Source: Phytoactinopolyspora halophila (GTDB taxonomy: Bacteria > Actinomycetota > Actinomycetes > Jiangellales > Jiangellaceae). From it: DNA of 64,000 bases. This document shows positions 16,615 through 25,316 of this stretch, in pieces; the stretch's first letter is position 1; every line of letters begins with the position of its first letter. Both the position numbers and the translations under genes were made by a program. The DNA is taken from NCBI RefSeq assembly GCF_003287285.1, contig NZ_QMIG01000017.1, positions 1 to 64,000 on the forward strand. Direction: 5' to 3'. The notes beneath the pieces are model-generated. The model had not been told where the DNA came from. It searched no databases and worked only from the letters and a program-made list of their open reading frames with translations.

Positions 16615-17185
16615 TCGATCACCTATTGGTACGTGCTGTGTATAGGATCTGCGATCATCACGCGTGCTCATCACCCGGCCCAGCCGCTATCGAGCACGAT
16701 TTTCCGCTCCGGCAAGGAACGAGACGGGCCAAGATCAGCAACTTTCACCGCACTTCGGCCCCGCCCACAAAGCCCACCCGAAGAATCGCTTCAAATGACA
16801 AGAACGCCCGTCCGCTACCGGCGCCCATCACGATCTCCAGCGGAACTTCAGCCGAAATCATGAAGCTTTCTCGATAATGACAATTCGGCTCTTATGTGGA
16901 TATTTGACACTGAATCAGCACCTCTCACCATTCCCACCCCCTTCATTTCGCATTACTGAAACTTGAATTTTATTAATCGCATCATACGCCCGACCATGTG
17001 GCTCCGCAACCGCCCTCTGAGGATTCAATATTTTGCCTTTCGCGCGCGGGAACAACCTGCGGAGTCGAAGGAGCCCCCTGCACACAACACAACATCAGGG
17101 GCAAAATAGTATGTCGACCAGCCACGGCCACTATTGCCCTGGCGCCGATGTTCAATCGAGCGATGTCAACAAGAAAGAATTAAAG
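16615..17185. other. Divergent promoter region
   Basis: 571 nt between the divergent genes at 16614 and 17186, richer in A/T than the flanks. It should contain both promoters; TTGACA at 16904 could be a -35 element but has no clear partner. An in-frame ATG at 17111 could extend the acyltransferase. Confidence 0.4.
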
Positions 17186-17836
17186 ATGTCTACTGATTAT
17201 GCTTCCTTATTTGCGCATTGTGGCAACGATGTCATCGTCGAGAATGATGTCCACATCGAGCGTCCAGAATTATTCGATGTAGGAACCAACGTGAGAATAT
17301 GTGACGGGTTCTACTGTATGGGGGCGGCACGCGTGACCCTCGGTTCGAACGTCACTCTCTACCCCAGGTGCTTCATACAAGGCTCCGGCGAACTCGTGCT
17401 TGCCGACCACGTTGATCTATTCCCGAACGCCTACATGTCCACCGGTCATTCCGACGGCCGGATCCAGGTCGGCGAAGGGTCCCACGTCGCCGCGGGCGCG
17501 GCCCTATATGGCAAGTACCGCCTGACGCTCGGTAGGTACTGCAACATCGCAGCCAACGTCGTCCTCTCGACGGTGCAACATGATCCTCGCATCCACGCGC
17601 AACCAATGGCACGCGTCCGCAGCCAGGGCGGACCGATCACCATCGCCGACGACGTCTGGATCGGCGCCAACGCCACCGTCACGCCGAACACGACGATCGC
17701 GGAAGGTTGCATCATTGGTGCCGGAGCCGTGCTGACTCGGGACACGGAGCCGTACGGCATCTACGGCGGGGTGCCGGCGAGGCGACTGCGGGATCGTGAG
17801 GCCGCGTCCGCTGACGACCCGGTGGTGCCTACCTAG
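17186..17836 (+). CDS. Hexapeptide-repeat acyltransferase
   Basis: A 216-residue left-handed beta-helix acyltransferase of the WbbJ/maltose-acetyltransferase type, expected to transfer an acetyl (or other acyl) group from CoA to a sugar. Rows of the hexapeptide pattern run from about residue 30 to 200 (VGTNVRICDG, LGSNVTLYPRC, IADDVWIGANATVTPN, IAEGCIIGAGAVLT), ending in the typical YGIYGGVPARRLR. It meets neuC/legG tail to tail: the two stop codons overlap within one CTAG palindrome (17833-17836). Because it lies by legB, legC and legG it could provide the missing N-acetylation step of that pathway, but it is not an obvious PglD/NeuD relative, so O-acetylation is equally possible. Confidence 0.85.
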   Translation: MSTDYASLFAHCGNDVIVENDVHIERPELFDVGTNVRICDGFYCMGAARVTLGSNVTLYPRCFIQGSGELVLADHVDLFPNAYMSTGHSDGRIQVGEGSHVAAGAALYGKYRLTLGRYCNIAANVVLSTVQHDPRIHAQPMARVRSQGGPITIADDVWIGANATVTPNTTIAEGCIIGAGAVLTRDTEPYGIYGGVPARRLRDREAASADDPVVPT

Positions 17837-19002
17837 CCGGAACCACCATGCAGGTCGACGAATGCCTTGGGCACGAGGGTATCCAGGCGAACGTTCTTGA
17901 GAACGTCGACGATCCGCACGGCGGCCTGGCCGTCACCAAACGGCGAATGTGCTTCCTGCGTGCGTTCGTGATGCTCCCAGGTCAGCGCCCGGCGTATAGC
18001 CTTCCCGATGCTCGGGGCAGTCTCGTCGCAATCGATCACTGACGCCGCACGGGGACGGCCATCCTGCCGTGTTCCAATGTTCACCGTCGGTGTTTTCAGC
18101 GCCGGAGCCTCGATGAGGCCACTCGACGAGTTTCCGATCACGACGTCGGCATGCTTGACCAAGCTCAGGTACGCGGTCTGGCCGAGTGACGGCATGGTGA
18201 GCGCGCTTTCCGCGTGCTTGTCGATATAGCGGCTGATCGGCTCCAGTACGTGCGTCCGGCTTTGGTCCACGTTGGTGCCCGTCACCACAACCGTCGACTC
18301 GGCGAATGTTTCCAGTGCCTCCACAAGTCCAGCCGCGCCTTGACGACTACCTTCGAGATCAGCCGTGGCGGGATGGTACGTCACGGCAAACAACGGTGTT
18401 CGCAGCTCAATACCCAAAAGAGATTCGAGTTCGTCGCGGGCAGGAAGCTCCACCGACATGATGGTGTCTATGCTTGGCACCCCTGTCACGTGAACGCGGC
18501 CGGGATCCTCGCCCATCTGGATCACCCGGCGCCGGAAAACCTCGTTGGCGGTGAAATGCACGCTGGCGAGCTTCGTGATGGCGTGCCGCGTCGAATCGTC
18601 CGTGGAACCAAAGGACAGTTCGCCACCGCTGATATGAGCGACCGGCAGTAGCCGCAGGTTCGCAGCAATCACGACGCCTAGCGCCTCGTAGCGATCGCCG
18701 AGCACGAGCAGGACATCCGGTTGCATTCGATCCAGCGCGTCCGTATAGCCGATGATTCCCAGACCCAGCGACTTGGCGACGGCCGACGGCGTGTCATTGC
18801 TTAACACGACGTCTACCTGTTCATCGACGACGAATCCGTCGGCCTCGATCTGCCGCACGGTCAAGCCTTGCTCTCTCACGAGGTGGCCGCCCGTGACCAG
18901 CAGGCGCAGATCGATGTCCGGATCGTTCGCGAGTGCCCGGATGACCGCCAACAGCGGCCCATAGTCCGCCCGCGAGCCCGTAAAGACACAAACACGACGC
19001 AC
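17833..19002 (-). CDS. Hydrolysing UDP-N-acetylglucosamine 2-epimerase, NeuC/LegG family
   Basis: The enzyme hydrolyses a UDP-HexNAc while inverting C2, releasing ManNAc (NeuC) or 2,4-diacetamido-2,4,6-trideoxymannose (LegG) for nonulosonic acid synthesis. Diagnostic blocks are VFTGSRADYGPL at the N-terminus, LLVLGDRYEALG, HISGGELSFGSTDDSTRHAI and VIGNSSSGLIEAP. It is 389 residues, the usual length. The GTG start shares one nucleotide with the stop of the SDR gene upstream (TAGTG), so it is the last gene of a four-gene operon. With legB and legC in the same operon the LegG substrate is more likely than plain UDP-GlcNAc; that is context inference. Confidence 0.92.
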   Translation of the reverse strand: MRRVCVFTGSRADYGPLLAVIRALANDPDIDLRLLVTGGHLVREQGLTVRQIEADGFVVDEQVDVVLSNDTPSAVAKSLGLGIIGYTDALDRMQPDVLLVLGDRYEALGVVIAANLRLLPVAHISGGELSFGSTDDSTRHAITKLASVHFTANEVFRRRVIQMGEDPGRVHVTGVPSIDTIMSVELPARDELESLLGIELRTPLFAVTYHPATADLEGSRQGAAGLVEALETFAESTVVVTGTNVDQSRTHVLEPISRYIDKHAESALTMPSLGQTAYLSLVKHADVVIGNSSSGLIEAPALKTPTVNIGTRQDGRPRAASVIDCDETAPSIGKAIRRALTWEHHERTQEAHSPFGDGQAAVRIVDVLKNVRLDTLVPKAFVDLHGGSG

Positions 19003-20054
19003 TATGCCGCTCCTACCGGCACATAGTCTCGGGGTTGCGATCGCACGTCTCGATCCAGCGCAGTGCTCAACATTCCTTCGAAATCCCAGGCCGGTGTATA
19101 GCCCAACGTGCGCCTCGCCTTCGCTATCGACAACTCAAAAGCCAACTTCACTGGCATCTGGACGGTGACGGCTTCAGCCTGGCTGTCATGCCGTGCGATG
19201 GCCGCCGCCGCGTCGTCGCATGTGGTGGTGTTCGGACCGATGATGTTGAACTCATCGTTGGCCGCCGCGTCACGTTCCATACCCAGGACGATTCCTGTGA
19301 CGGCGTCACGAACGTCGGTGAGGTGTAACGACCAGGGCATCTTGTCTGGACCGGTCAGAACTATCGCGGGGTTGTCGTCGCGCGATCCGACGGCGGTGTC
19401 CAAGAGCAGCGTGGGATCGCCTTGGTTGGCAAGGAGCGGCCACAGATTGCTCCGCCTGCCCGCTGCGTAGTGCGCCGCGAGGAATGCACGCGTCCACGTA
19501 TGACGAAACAGCGCTGTCGCCTCATTGGGGGCGACGACCGAGCCCAAGCGAAGGATCGTGTACTCCAGCCCGTACAGCTTGTGATAGTTCTGCACAAGCC
19601 GCTCGGCGAGTACCTTCGACGTTCCGTAGTAATCGCCTGGAACCTGCCGGCTTTCTTCGGTAATCGGCTGTGCCTGTGGATATGCCGGTCCATACGTGTT
19701 GTCCGTGCTGGTGAAGACGAATCGGCGAACGGGAGGGCGCTGGTTCACAGCGGCTTCGAGAAGTCGCAGTGTGCCGCCAACATTGATGTCGAAGTACCGC
19801 TCCGGGTCGGTGTCTCCGATTCCCATCTGTGCGGCCAAGTGCACCACCATGTCAGTACCGGCAACGGCCTGTCCCAGAGCCTCGGTATCTGTCAGCCAAG
19901 CTTCGACAATCTCGATATCGCGAGCAATCTCTCGGTCGGGGCGCCTTCCGTCAGGTCGGACCATCCCGCGCACGTCATACCCGTCGTGTAGTAAATGCTG
20001 GGTGAGCGACGATCCGATCCGACCGCCCACACCCGTCACCAGTACCTTCGTCAT
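19002..20054 (-). CDS. NAD(P)-dependent sugar epimerase/dehydratase (extended SDR)
   Basis: A 350-residue extended SDR with Rossmann motif VTGVGGRIGSSLTQ at the N-terminus, catalytic YYGTSK (Tyr-x-x-x-Lys) near residue 142, and the substrate-side segment LHLTDVRDAVTGI. The exact reaction cannot be told from sequence. It sits third in the legB-legC operon, 40 nt after legC and joined to neuC/legG. A paralogue with the same architecture lies at 61237-62298 in another context, which argues for a general nucleotide-sugar or sugar-acid role. Confidence 0.85.
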   Translation of the reverse strand: MTKVLVTGVGGRIGSSLTQHLLHDGYDVRGMVRPDGRRPDREIARDIEIVEAWLTDTEALGQAVAGTDMVVHLAAQMGIGDTDPERYFDINVGGTLRLLEAAVNQRPPVRRFVFTSTDNTYGPAYPQAQPITEESRQVPGDYYGTSKVLAERLVQNYHKLYGLEYTILRLGSVVAPNEATALFRHTWTRAFLAAHYAAGRRSNLWPLLANQGDPTLLLDTAVGSRDDNPAIVLTGPDKMPWSLHLTDVRDAVTGIVLGMERDAAANDEFNIIGPNTTTCDDAAAAIARHDSQAEAVTVQMPVKLAFELSIAKARRTLGYTPAWDFEGMLSTALDRDVRSQPRDYVPVGAA

Positions 20055-20094
20055 CAGCCGTCTCCTTCAAGGCGTCTCAGGCTTCTGGGGATCG

Positions 20095-21240
20095 TCATCT
20101 CCGGAATGACGCGTCGCTCAGCGTCTTGGTCAGGGCGTTGACGACGGTGAGCTGTTCGTCCGGGGTGATGCTCACGGAACTCGGCAGTGACAGGCCATTC
20201 CGGTATATGTGTTCGGCCGTCCGTCCGCCGAGACGTTCTGCTGACCTGTAGGGCGCCTGTCGGTGAATTGGCGGCCACAGTCGCCGCGCCTGCACGTCGA
20301 GCTCTGCCAGGGCGACCACCACATGGTCGACGTCTACGGGCTCGTCGTCGAGCAGCACCGAATAGAGCCAATATGAAGGGTCTGCCCACGAGGCCGCTGG
20401 TGCGGGCGTGAGGGGAAGTGGCCAGAGCCAGTCGTCATAGCGCTCCGCGATTGCACGTTTCGCGTCGAGGAAGGCGTCGAGACGCTCGAGCTGTGCCTGC
20501 CCCACGGCGGCAGCTAGATTGCTCAGGCGATAGTTATAGCCGACGGTGTCATGGACGTAATGTCCGGTCGCAAGCTTCGCCTGCGTCGTCAGGTGCCGGG
20601 CACGCGCTGCCAGATCGGCGTCGTCGGTCGTGATCATCCCGCCGCCACCGCTAGTCATGATCTTGTTTCCGTTGAACGAGAAGCACCCAATGTCACCGGC
20701 CGTGCCGACTTGCCTGCCAGCTAGTTGACCGGCACTCCATGACGCTCCCAATGACTCTGCGGCGTCCTCGACAATCGTGATGCCGAACCGATCTCGCAGA
20801 TCCAGCAAGGGTTCGAGCTGTGCGGGATGCCCCAGTACATGCACGACCTCGATAACGGCTGGGATCTGCTCACCGTCACGGGCTCGCCGGACGACGTCGT
20901 CGTGCAGCCGCTCGGTGTCCATGTTCCATGTCGTCGATTCGCTATCGACGAGCAACGCGTCGGCGCCCGTGTAGCTGATGGCGTTCACAGATGCGATGAA
21001 CGTGAAATCGGAGACCGCAACGAGCTGACCCGGCGCCGCACCGGCCACGCGCAAGGCGACGTGAAGTGCCGCCGTACCGCTCGAACAGGCCACGGCATGT
21101 CGCGCCCCCACGGCTTCGGCGAACTGGCGCTCGAATCGTTCGACGAACGGACCGACCGACGAGACATAGCCACTCGCGATGCATTCCTGGAGATAGTGTG
21201 ACTCGTTGCCATCCAGTGCCGGCTCGATCAAGGGAATCAT
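20095..21240 (-). CDS. legC: PLP sugar aminotransferase, LegC family
   Basis: A DegT/DnrJ/EryC1-type aminotransferase that would transfer an amino group to C4 of the 4-keto-6-deoxy UDP-sugar made by LegB. The N-terminus IPLIEPALDGNESHYLQEC and the block SGYVSSVGPFVERFE are characteristic of the LegC group. The PLP-binding Lys is in CFSFNGNKIMTSGGGG and the aspartate in IVEDAAESLGA. The chosen ATG at 21240 overlaps the legB stop as ATGA (381 residues); an upstream extension would lie inside legB. It is second in the operon. Confidence 0.9.
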   Translation of the reverse strand: MIPLIEPALDGNESHYLQECIASGYVSSVGPFVERFERQFAEAVGARHAVACSSGTAALHVALRVAGAAPGQLVAVSDFTFIASVNAISYTGADALLVDSESTTWNMDTERLHDDVVRRARDGEQIPAVIEVVHVLGHPAQLEPLLDLRDRFGITIVEDAAESLGASWSAGQLAGRQVGTAGDIGCFSFNGNKIMTSGGGGMITTDDADLAARARHLTTQAKLATGHYVHDTVGYNYRLSNLAAAVGQAQLERLDAFLDAKRAIAERYDDWLWPLPLTPAPAASWADPSYWLYSVLLDDEPVDVDHVVVALAELDVQARRLWPPIHRQAPYRSAERLGGRTAEHIYRNGLSLPSSVSITPDEQLTVVNALTKTLSDASFRR

Positions 21241-22232
21241 CGCTGGTACCTCCCGGCACGCACTGCGTCCACCCGAGGTTCGAGCCATCGCGCCGTCTGC
21301 GCCAGACCGTCTCGCAACGTCCATGTCGCCTGCCAGCCCAGTTCGCCTTTGGCCGTGCTCGGTTCGGACAACAGGACCTGCACTTCGCTGGCGGGCGGGC
21401 GGATCCGTTCCGGATCGGTACTCACCTGCGCTTCGACGCCAGTGACGTCGCAGCAGGCGGAGAACAGCTCACCAATCGAGACAGCGTCTCCCGTACCGAG
21501 CTGCAGCACAGAGCCCGAGACGAGCTCCGAAGTGGCGATACGAACGAATCCATCCACCGTGTCCGTCACATACGTCAGATCCCGGCGTGGGCTGAGACTG
21601 CCCAGCCGGACCGTCGTCGCACCACAGAGGAGCTGACCCAGAATGGTGGGGATCACGGCACGGGCAGATTGGCGGGGTCCATAGGTGTTGAACGGGCGCA
21701 AGATCAATACATCGCCATCGAAGGAGCGGGCATACGCCTCGCACAACTGATCAGCGCCGATCTTCGACGCCGCGTAAGGCGACTGCGCATGCAGTGGATG
21801 TGCCTCCGTGATGGGAATCGACTCGGGCGTCCCGTAGACCTCGCTGGTGGAAGTATGAATCATCCGAACATCGCCACGGTCTCGGACAGCTTCGAGCACG
21901 TTCAGCGTGCCGGTGACATTCGTGTCCACGAACGATGCTGGGCTCTCGTAGCTGTAGGGGATGGCCACGAGAGCTGCCAGGTGAAACACCACGTCGACGT
22001 TCGCCACTGCTTGCTGCACGGTTCTGGCATCACGGATGTCGCCGAGGCGCACGTCAATATCTGCTAGCCGCTCGCTGTCCAGCTCGTCGAGCCAGCCGAA
22101 AGAACCGTTGGAGTTGTAGATACAGAAGGCCGAGACTTTGGCCGCCTCGTCCAGCAACCGCTCAACCAGATGACTACCGATGAATCCGTCAGCTCCCGTC
22201 ACCAACACACGCTTGTCCGCGAGACTTACCAC
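21237..22232 (-). CDS. legB: UDP-N-acetylglucosamine 4,6-dehydratase, LegB family
   Basis: An extended SDR predicted to convert UDP-GlcNAc to the 4-keto-6-deoxy sugar, the first step towards legionaminic-type acids. The opening VLVTGADGFIGSHLVERLL followed by FCIYNSNGSFGWLDEL is the LegB signature (an aromatic YNS...GWLD block after the Rossmann strand). STSEVYGT, the PYAASK catalytic Tyr/Lys pair and RPFNTYGPRQ are all in place. It is 331 residues. First gene of the minus-strand operon, divergent from rmlA across about 240 nt that must hold both promoters. Confidence 0.9.
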   Translation of the reverse strand: MVSLADKRVLVTGADGFIGSHLVERLLDEAAKVSAFCIYNSNGSFGWLDELDSERLADIDVRLGDIRDARTVQQAVANVDVVFHLAALVAIPYSYESPASFVDTNVTGTLNVLEAVRDRGDVRMIHTSTSEVYGTPESIPITEAHPLHAQSPYAASKIGADQLCEAYARSFDGDVLILRPFNTYGPRQSARAVIPTILGQLLCGATTVRLGSLSPRRDLTYVTDTVDGFVRIATSELVSGSVLQLGTGDAVSIGELFSACCDVTGVEAQVSTDPERIRPPASEVQVLLSEPSTAKGELGWQATWTLRDGLAQTARWLEPRVDAVRAGRYQR

Positions 22233-22469
22233 GCGCTCCCCTTTCGGCTGCTATAGCGAATCGGCCAGCCTTTACGCATCGATCGTCGGCGCACTGGGCA
22301 CGACCGGGACAGGGGTCTGTTTTATGCGGTACCAGCAGAACTCATCCCCCTTTACTGATGCTTTTCCCTGGAGTTGGAATATTTTTGCGCCTATGCGCCC
22401 TTTCAGCACCCGCGCCACAGATTGATGACGCTGATCAGGGCGTTCACACGTAACGACGGTGGGAGCATG

Positions 22470-23345
22470 ATGAAAGGAATAATCCTTGCCGGCGGCAGCG
22501 GAAGTAGGCTGTATCCAATAACGATCCCCACTTCCAAACAACTTCTTCCGGTTTACGACAAGCCGATGATCTATTATCCGCTGTCAGTGCTAATGTTAGC
22601 GGGAATCACCGACATTCTGATCATTACGACGCCACCGGATCGGCCGATATTTGAGCGTCTACTCGGCGACGGTTCATGGATCGGAATCGAGCTGAGTTAT
22701 GCCGAGCAAGCAAAACCCAGCGGCCTGGCTGAGGCGTTCATCATCGGCGCTTCGCATATAGGCGAAGACTCAGCTGCTCTCATCCTTGGCGACAACATCT
22801 TCCACGGCCCCGGCTTCGCCCAGGTCCTGCGGGACCGAAAACACCACATCGAAGGATGCACGCTGTTCGGCTATCCAGTCTCCGATCCACACCGCTACGG
22901 CGTGGGCGAGGCCGACGATGACGGCCGGCTCATCTCGATCGAGGAAAAGCCAGCGCAGCCCCGGTCCAACCGCGCCATCACCGGGCTGTATTACTACGAC
23001 AACGATGTGATCGACATTGCCAAGCAACTCGAACCATCCGACCGTGGCGAGCTCGAGATCACCGACATCAACCGCGTCTACCTCGAACGCGAAAAGGCCC
23101 ATATCGTCGACCTCGGGCGTGGATTCGCCTGGATGGATGCAGGTACGCACCAGTCTCTCCTCGAGGCCAGCCAGTACGTACACACACTCGAGGAACGCCA
23201 AGGCGTCCGGATAGCGTGCCTGGAAGAGATCGCGTTCAGAATGGGTTTCATCGGTGCAGAAGACTGCTACTCCCTGGGCCGGCGACTCGCGAACTCCCGC
23301 TATGGGCAATACGTCATGGAAATCGCGCAATCCGAAGGGAAGTGA
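22470..23345 (+). CDS. rmlA: Glucose-1-phosphate thymidylyltransferase
   Basis: RmlA makes dTDP-glucose from glucose-1-phosphate and dTTP. The N-terminal nucleotidyltransferase motif [18 protein letters not shown] is exact, followed by [24 protein letters not shown] and the sugar-binding [10 protein letters not shown]. It is 291 residues, full length. Two adjacent ATG codons (22467, 22470) sit just behind GGTGGGAG; I choose the second because of spacing. It opens a plus-strand operon with rmlD (6 nt gap) and an rmlC-like gene. Confidence 0.96.
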   Translation: MKGIILAGGSGSRLYPITIPTSKQLLPVYDKPMIYYPLSVLMLAGITDILIITTPPDRPIFERLLGDGSWIGIELSYAEQAKPSGLAEAFIIGASHIGEDSAALILGDNIFHGPGFAQVLRDRKHHIEGCTLFGYPVSDPHRYGVGEADDDGRLISIEEKPAQPRSNRAITGLYYYDNDVIDIAKQLEPSDRGELEITDINRVYLEREKAHIVDLGRGFAWMDAGTHQSLLEASQYVHTLEERQGVRIACLEEIAFRMGFIGAEDCYSLGRRLANSRYGQYVMEIAQSEGK

Positions 23346-23351
23346 CCAGGC

Positions 23352-24278
23352 ATGCTCAGCATCCTGGTACCCGGAGGCACCGGCCAGCTCGGCCGGGCTA
23401 TCGCCGAGCTGGCCGGACCAGACCTCGACGTCCTCGCTCCCGGTTCGGCAGAGCTCAATCTTCTCGACGCTGACATGCTGGGACGAGCCGTCGACGATCT
23501 TGCCGAACGCGCTCGCGAGCGGGGCAATCATCCCCTCGTCATCAACGCGGCTGCCTACACGGCAGTTGACGATGCCGAGACCGACGAGCGCCGCGCCTAC
23601 GACCTGAACGTCCGCGCACCCCAGCGGCTAGCAGCGCGCTGCCGGTCATCGAACGTGCCGCTGATACACATCTCCACGGATTACGTCTTTCCTGGCGACA
23701 AGAACGGAGCATATGAGCCAGATGACCCACGTGAGCCTCGCAGCGTCTATGGTCGCACCAAGGCGGTAGGCGAGGATGCCGTGCTCGACGTGAGTTCCCG
23801 TTCCTGGATCGTCCGTACGGCCTGGCTCTACAGCGCGTATGGCTCCAACTTCGTGCACACCATGATTCGCCTCGAACGCGAACGTCCGAGGCTAACCGTC
23901 GTCGCCGATCAGTACGGCTCGCCAACGTGGGCTGCCGACCTCGCCGCTGGCCTCCTGGAGCTCGGCCGTGCTATCGCCACCTCACGAGCACCGATGCAGC
24001 GTGTCCTGCACTGTACGAACGCCGAAAGCACCACATGGTGGGGCTTTGCCCGGGCGATTTTCAGCGAGCTCGGCGCCGACCCGGAACGCGTGAAGCCGTG
24101 CTCCAGTGCCGACTTCCCCCGCCCTGCTCCACGTCCTTCGAACTCTGTCTTGTCCCCGAGAATCTGGAACGCCGCAGGGCTTACGCCTATGCGTCCCTGG
24201 CACATAGCTTTGCAAAACTTCTTCATATGCAACGAGGACATTTACCGCTACCATGATCGCAAAACGCGACTCACCTGA
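23352..24278 (+). CDS. rmlD: dTDP-4-dehydrorhamnose reductase
   Basis: An NAD(P)H-dependent SDR that performs the last step of dTDP-L-rhamnose synthesis. Visible motifs are VPGGTGQLGRAIAEL, NAAAYTAVDDAE, HISTDYVFPGDK, the catalytic VYGRTKAVGE and VRTAWLYSAYGSNFV. It is 308 residues; the last 15 or so are unusual (a Tyr/Arg/His-rich tail). It starts 6 nt after the rmlA stop and ends 12 nt before the next start. A close deoxysugar reductase activity other than rhamnose cannot be excluded, because the epimerase that follows is atypical. Confidence 0.92.
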   Translation: MLSILVPGGTGQLGRAIAELAGPDLDVLAPGSAELNLLDADMLGRAVDDLAERARERGNHPLVINAAAYTAVDDAETDERRAYDLNVRAPQRLAARCRSSNVPLIHISTDYVFPGDKNGAYEPDDPREPRSVYGRTKAVGEDAVLDVSSRSWIVRTAWLYSAYGSNFVHTMIRLERERPRLTVVADQYGSPTWAADLAAGLLELGRAIATSRAPMQRVLHCTNAESTTWWGFARAIFSELGADPERVKPCSSADFPRPAPRPSNSVLSPRIWNAAGLTPMRPWHIALQNFFICNEDIYRYHDRKTRLT

Positions 24279-24290
24279 GGAGTGTCTCAA

Positions 24291-24893
24291 GTGACCATGG
24301 AAGCCAGAAAGCTCACCGTCCCGTACACCTACGCATTCACCGATCATCTGATCCGTGAAAAGCGCGGCGCGTCCATCGATTTTTACCGGCACGATTCATT
24401 CGCCAAGGCCATTGGCTACCCGTTGCCAATCGCACATATCAGTCACACCGTTTCCAAACGCGGCACAGTGCGCGGCCTTCACTTTACAGACACGCCTCCT
24501 GGCAAGAGCAAATACCTCTATTGCCCTCGCGGCGCGCTGCTCAACATGATCGTTGATCTTCGCATCGGATCGCCCATTTATGGACGCTACGACGTCATCA
24601 GGCTCGACCAAGACGCCATTCGGGGTGTATTCCTGCCCGGAGGCGTCGGCCACGCCTACATTGCCCTTGCCGACAAGACCGTCCTCGTCGAGATGTGCTC
24701 CACTGATGACCCGGACATCGAGCACACCATCTATCCGCTTGATCCTGACCTTGAACTTCCCTGGCCATCCGCTATCGAACCCATCCTGTCCGAAAAAGAA
24801 ATGAACGCACCCAAACTCGCCGAATACGAGGTTCCAGCCAAGCTACCCTTCTACGAAGAGTGGGTGGAATATTACGAAAGCTTCCTCAAGTAA
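24291..24893 (+). CDS. dTDP-4-keto-6-deoxysugar epimerase, RmlC-like, atypical active site
   Basis: A cupin of the RmlC family (200 aa). The catalytic His block is present (TVRGLHFTD), as are the Lys in GKSKYLYCPRG and VDLRIGSPIYG. However, where RmlC has a conserved Tyr pair before the PE motif, this protein reads MCSTDDPDIEH, so the general-acid Tyr appears missing. It may therefore epimerise only one centre or have another role. I start at the GTG at 24291, 8 nt behind GAGGAG; GTG at 24282 and ATG at 24297 are alternatives. Last gene of the rml operon, followed by a strong hairpin. Confidence 0.85.
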   Translation: MTMEARKLTVPYTYAFTDHLIREKRGASIDFYRHDSFAKAIGYPLPIAHISHTVSKRGTVRGLHFTDTPPGKSKYLYCPRGALLNMIVDLRIGSPIYGRYDVIRLDQDAIRGVFLPGGVGHAYIALADKTVLVEMCSTDDPDIEHTIYPLDPDLELPWPSAIEPILSEKEMNAPKLAEYEVPAKLPFYEEWVEYYESFLK

Positions 24894-24902
24894 CTCCAGC
24901 CT

Positions 24903-24943
24903 GCGGTTGCCTGGCCGACGACACCGACCGGCCGGGCAACCGC
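24903..24943 (+). terminator. Terminator of the rml operon
   Basis: Stem 24903-24917 pairs with 24929-24943 over 15 bp (one G-U) with an 11-nt loop, 10 nt after the rmlC-like stop. It is GC-rich with no T-run. Confidence 0.75.
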
Positions 24944-25316
24944 GAGGCAACGCTTAGCCACTAAGGATCGTCTGCCGGCTCCACCTTTTCCACGCTACGA
25001 CGTTGCCGAGCTCGCTCCTTCGACACATCCCGTGCAACTCGTCCATCGCCACCCGTGTGCCACACCCCCGAGCCCGCGAGCCTCGCTGATGTCTAACAAA
25101 ACTCGAGCTCTGCCGCCCCGTCCTTAACGCCTGTCCCCTCATCGAAAATCTCCCCCTCGCTGTTCTCAGCGAACGATGAAACATTGGCTTGGCAAACGAT
25201 GCCGACACGAGAACGGCACGACCCAATAGCTTCCGAGACACTTGTGGCTTTCGCTCAACCATTTCGAGCACCAGCAAGTAATGCACGAACTCTCGACTAA
25301 ATGGGGGCTCTTCAGA
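24944..25316. other. Intergenic, composition shift
   Basis: No gene visible. This marks the change from GC-rich chromosome to the A/T-richer block on the right; it should contain the promoter of the glycosyltransferase at 25317. Confidence 0.4.

Noticed and set aside
19002-20054. RmlB (dTDP-glucose 4,6-dehydratase) to complete the rhamnose pathway
   Set aside because: The SDR lacks the RmlB-specific signature and sits in the legB operon on the other strand; the LegB-type dehydratase at 21237 has the YNS...GWLD block of LegB, not RmlB.
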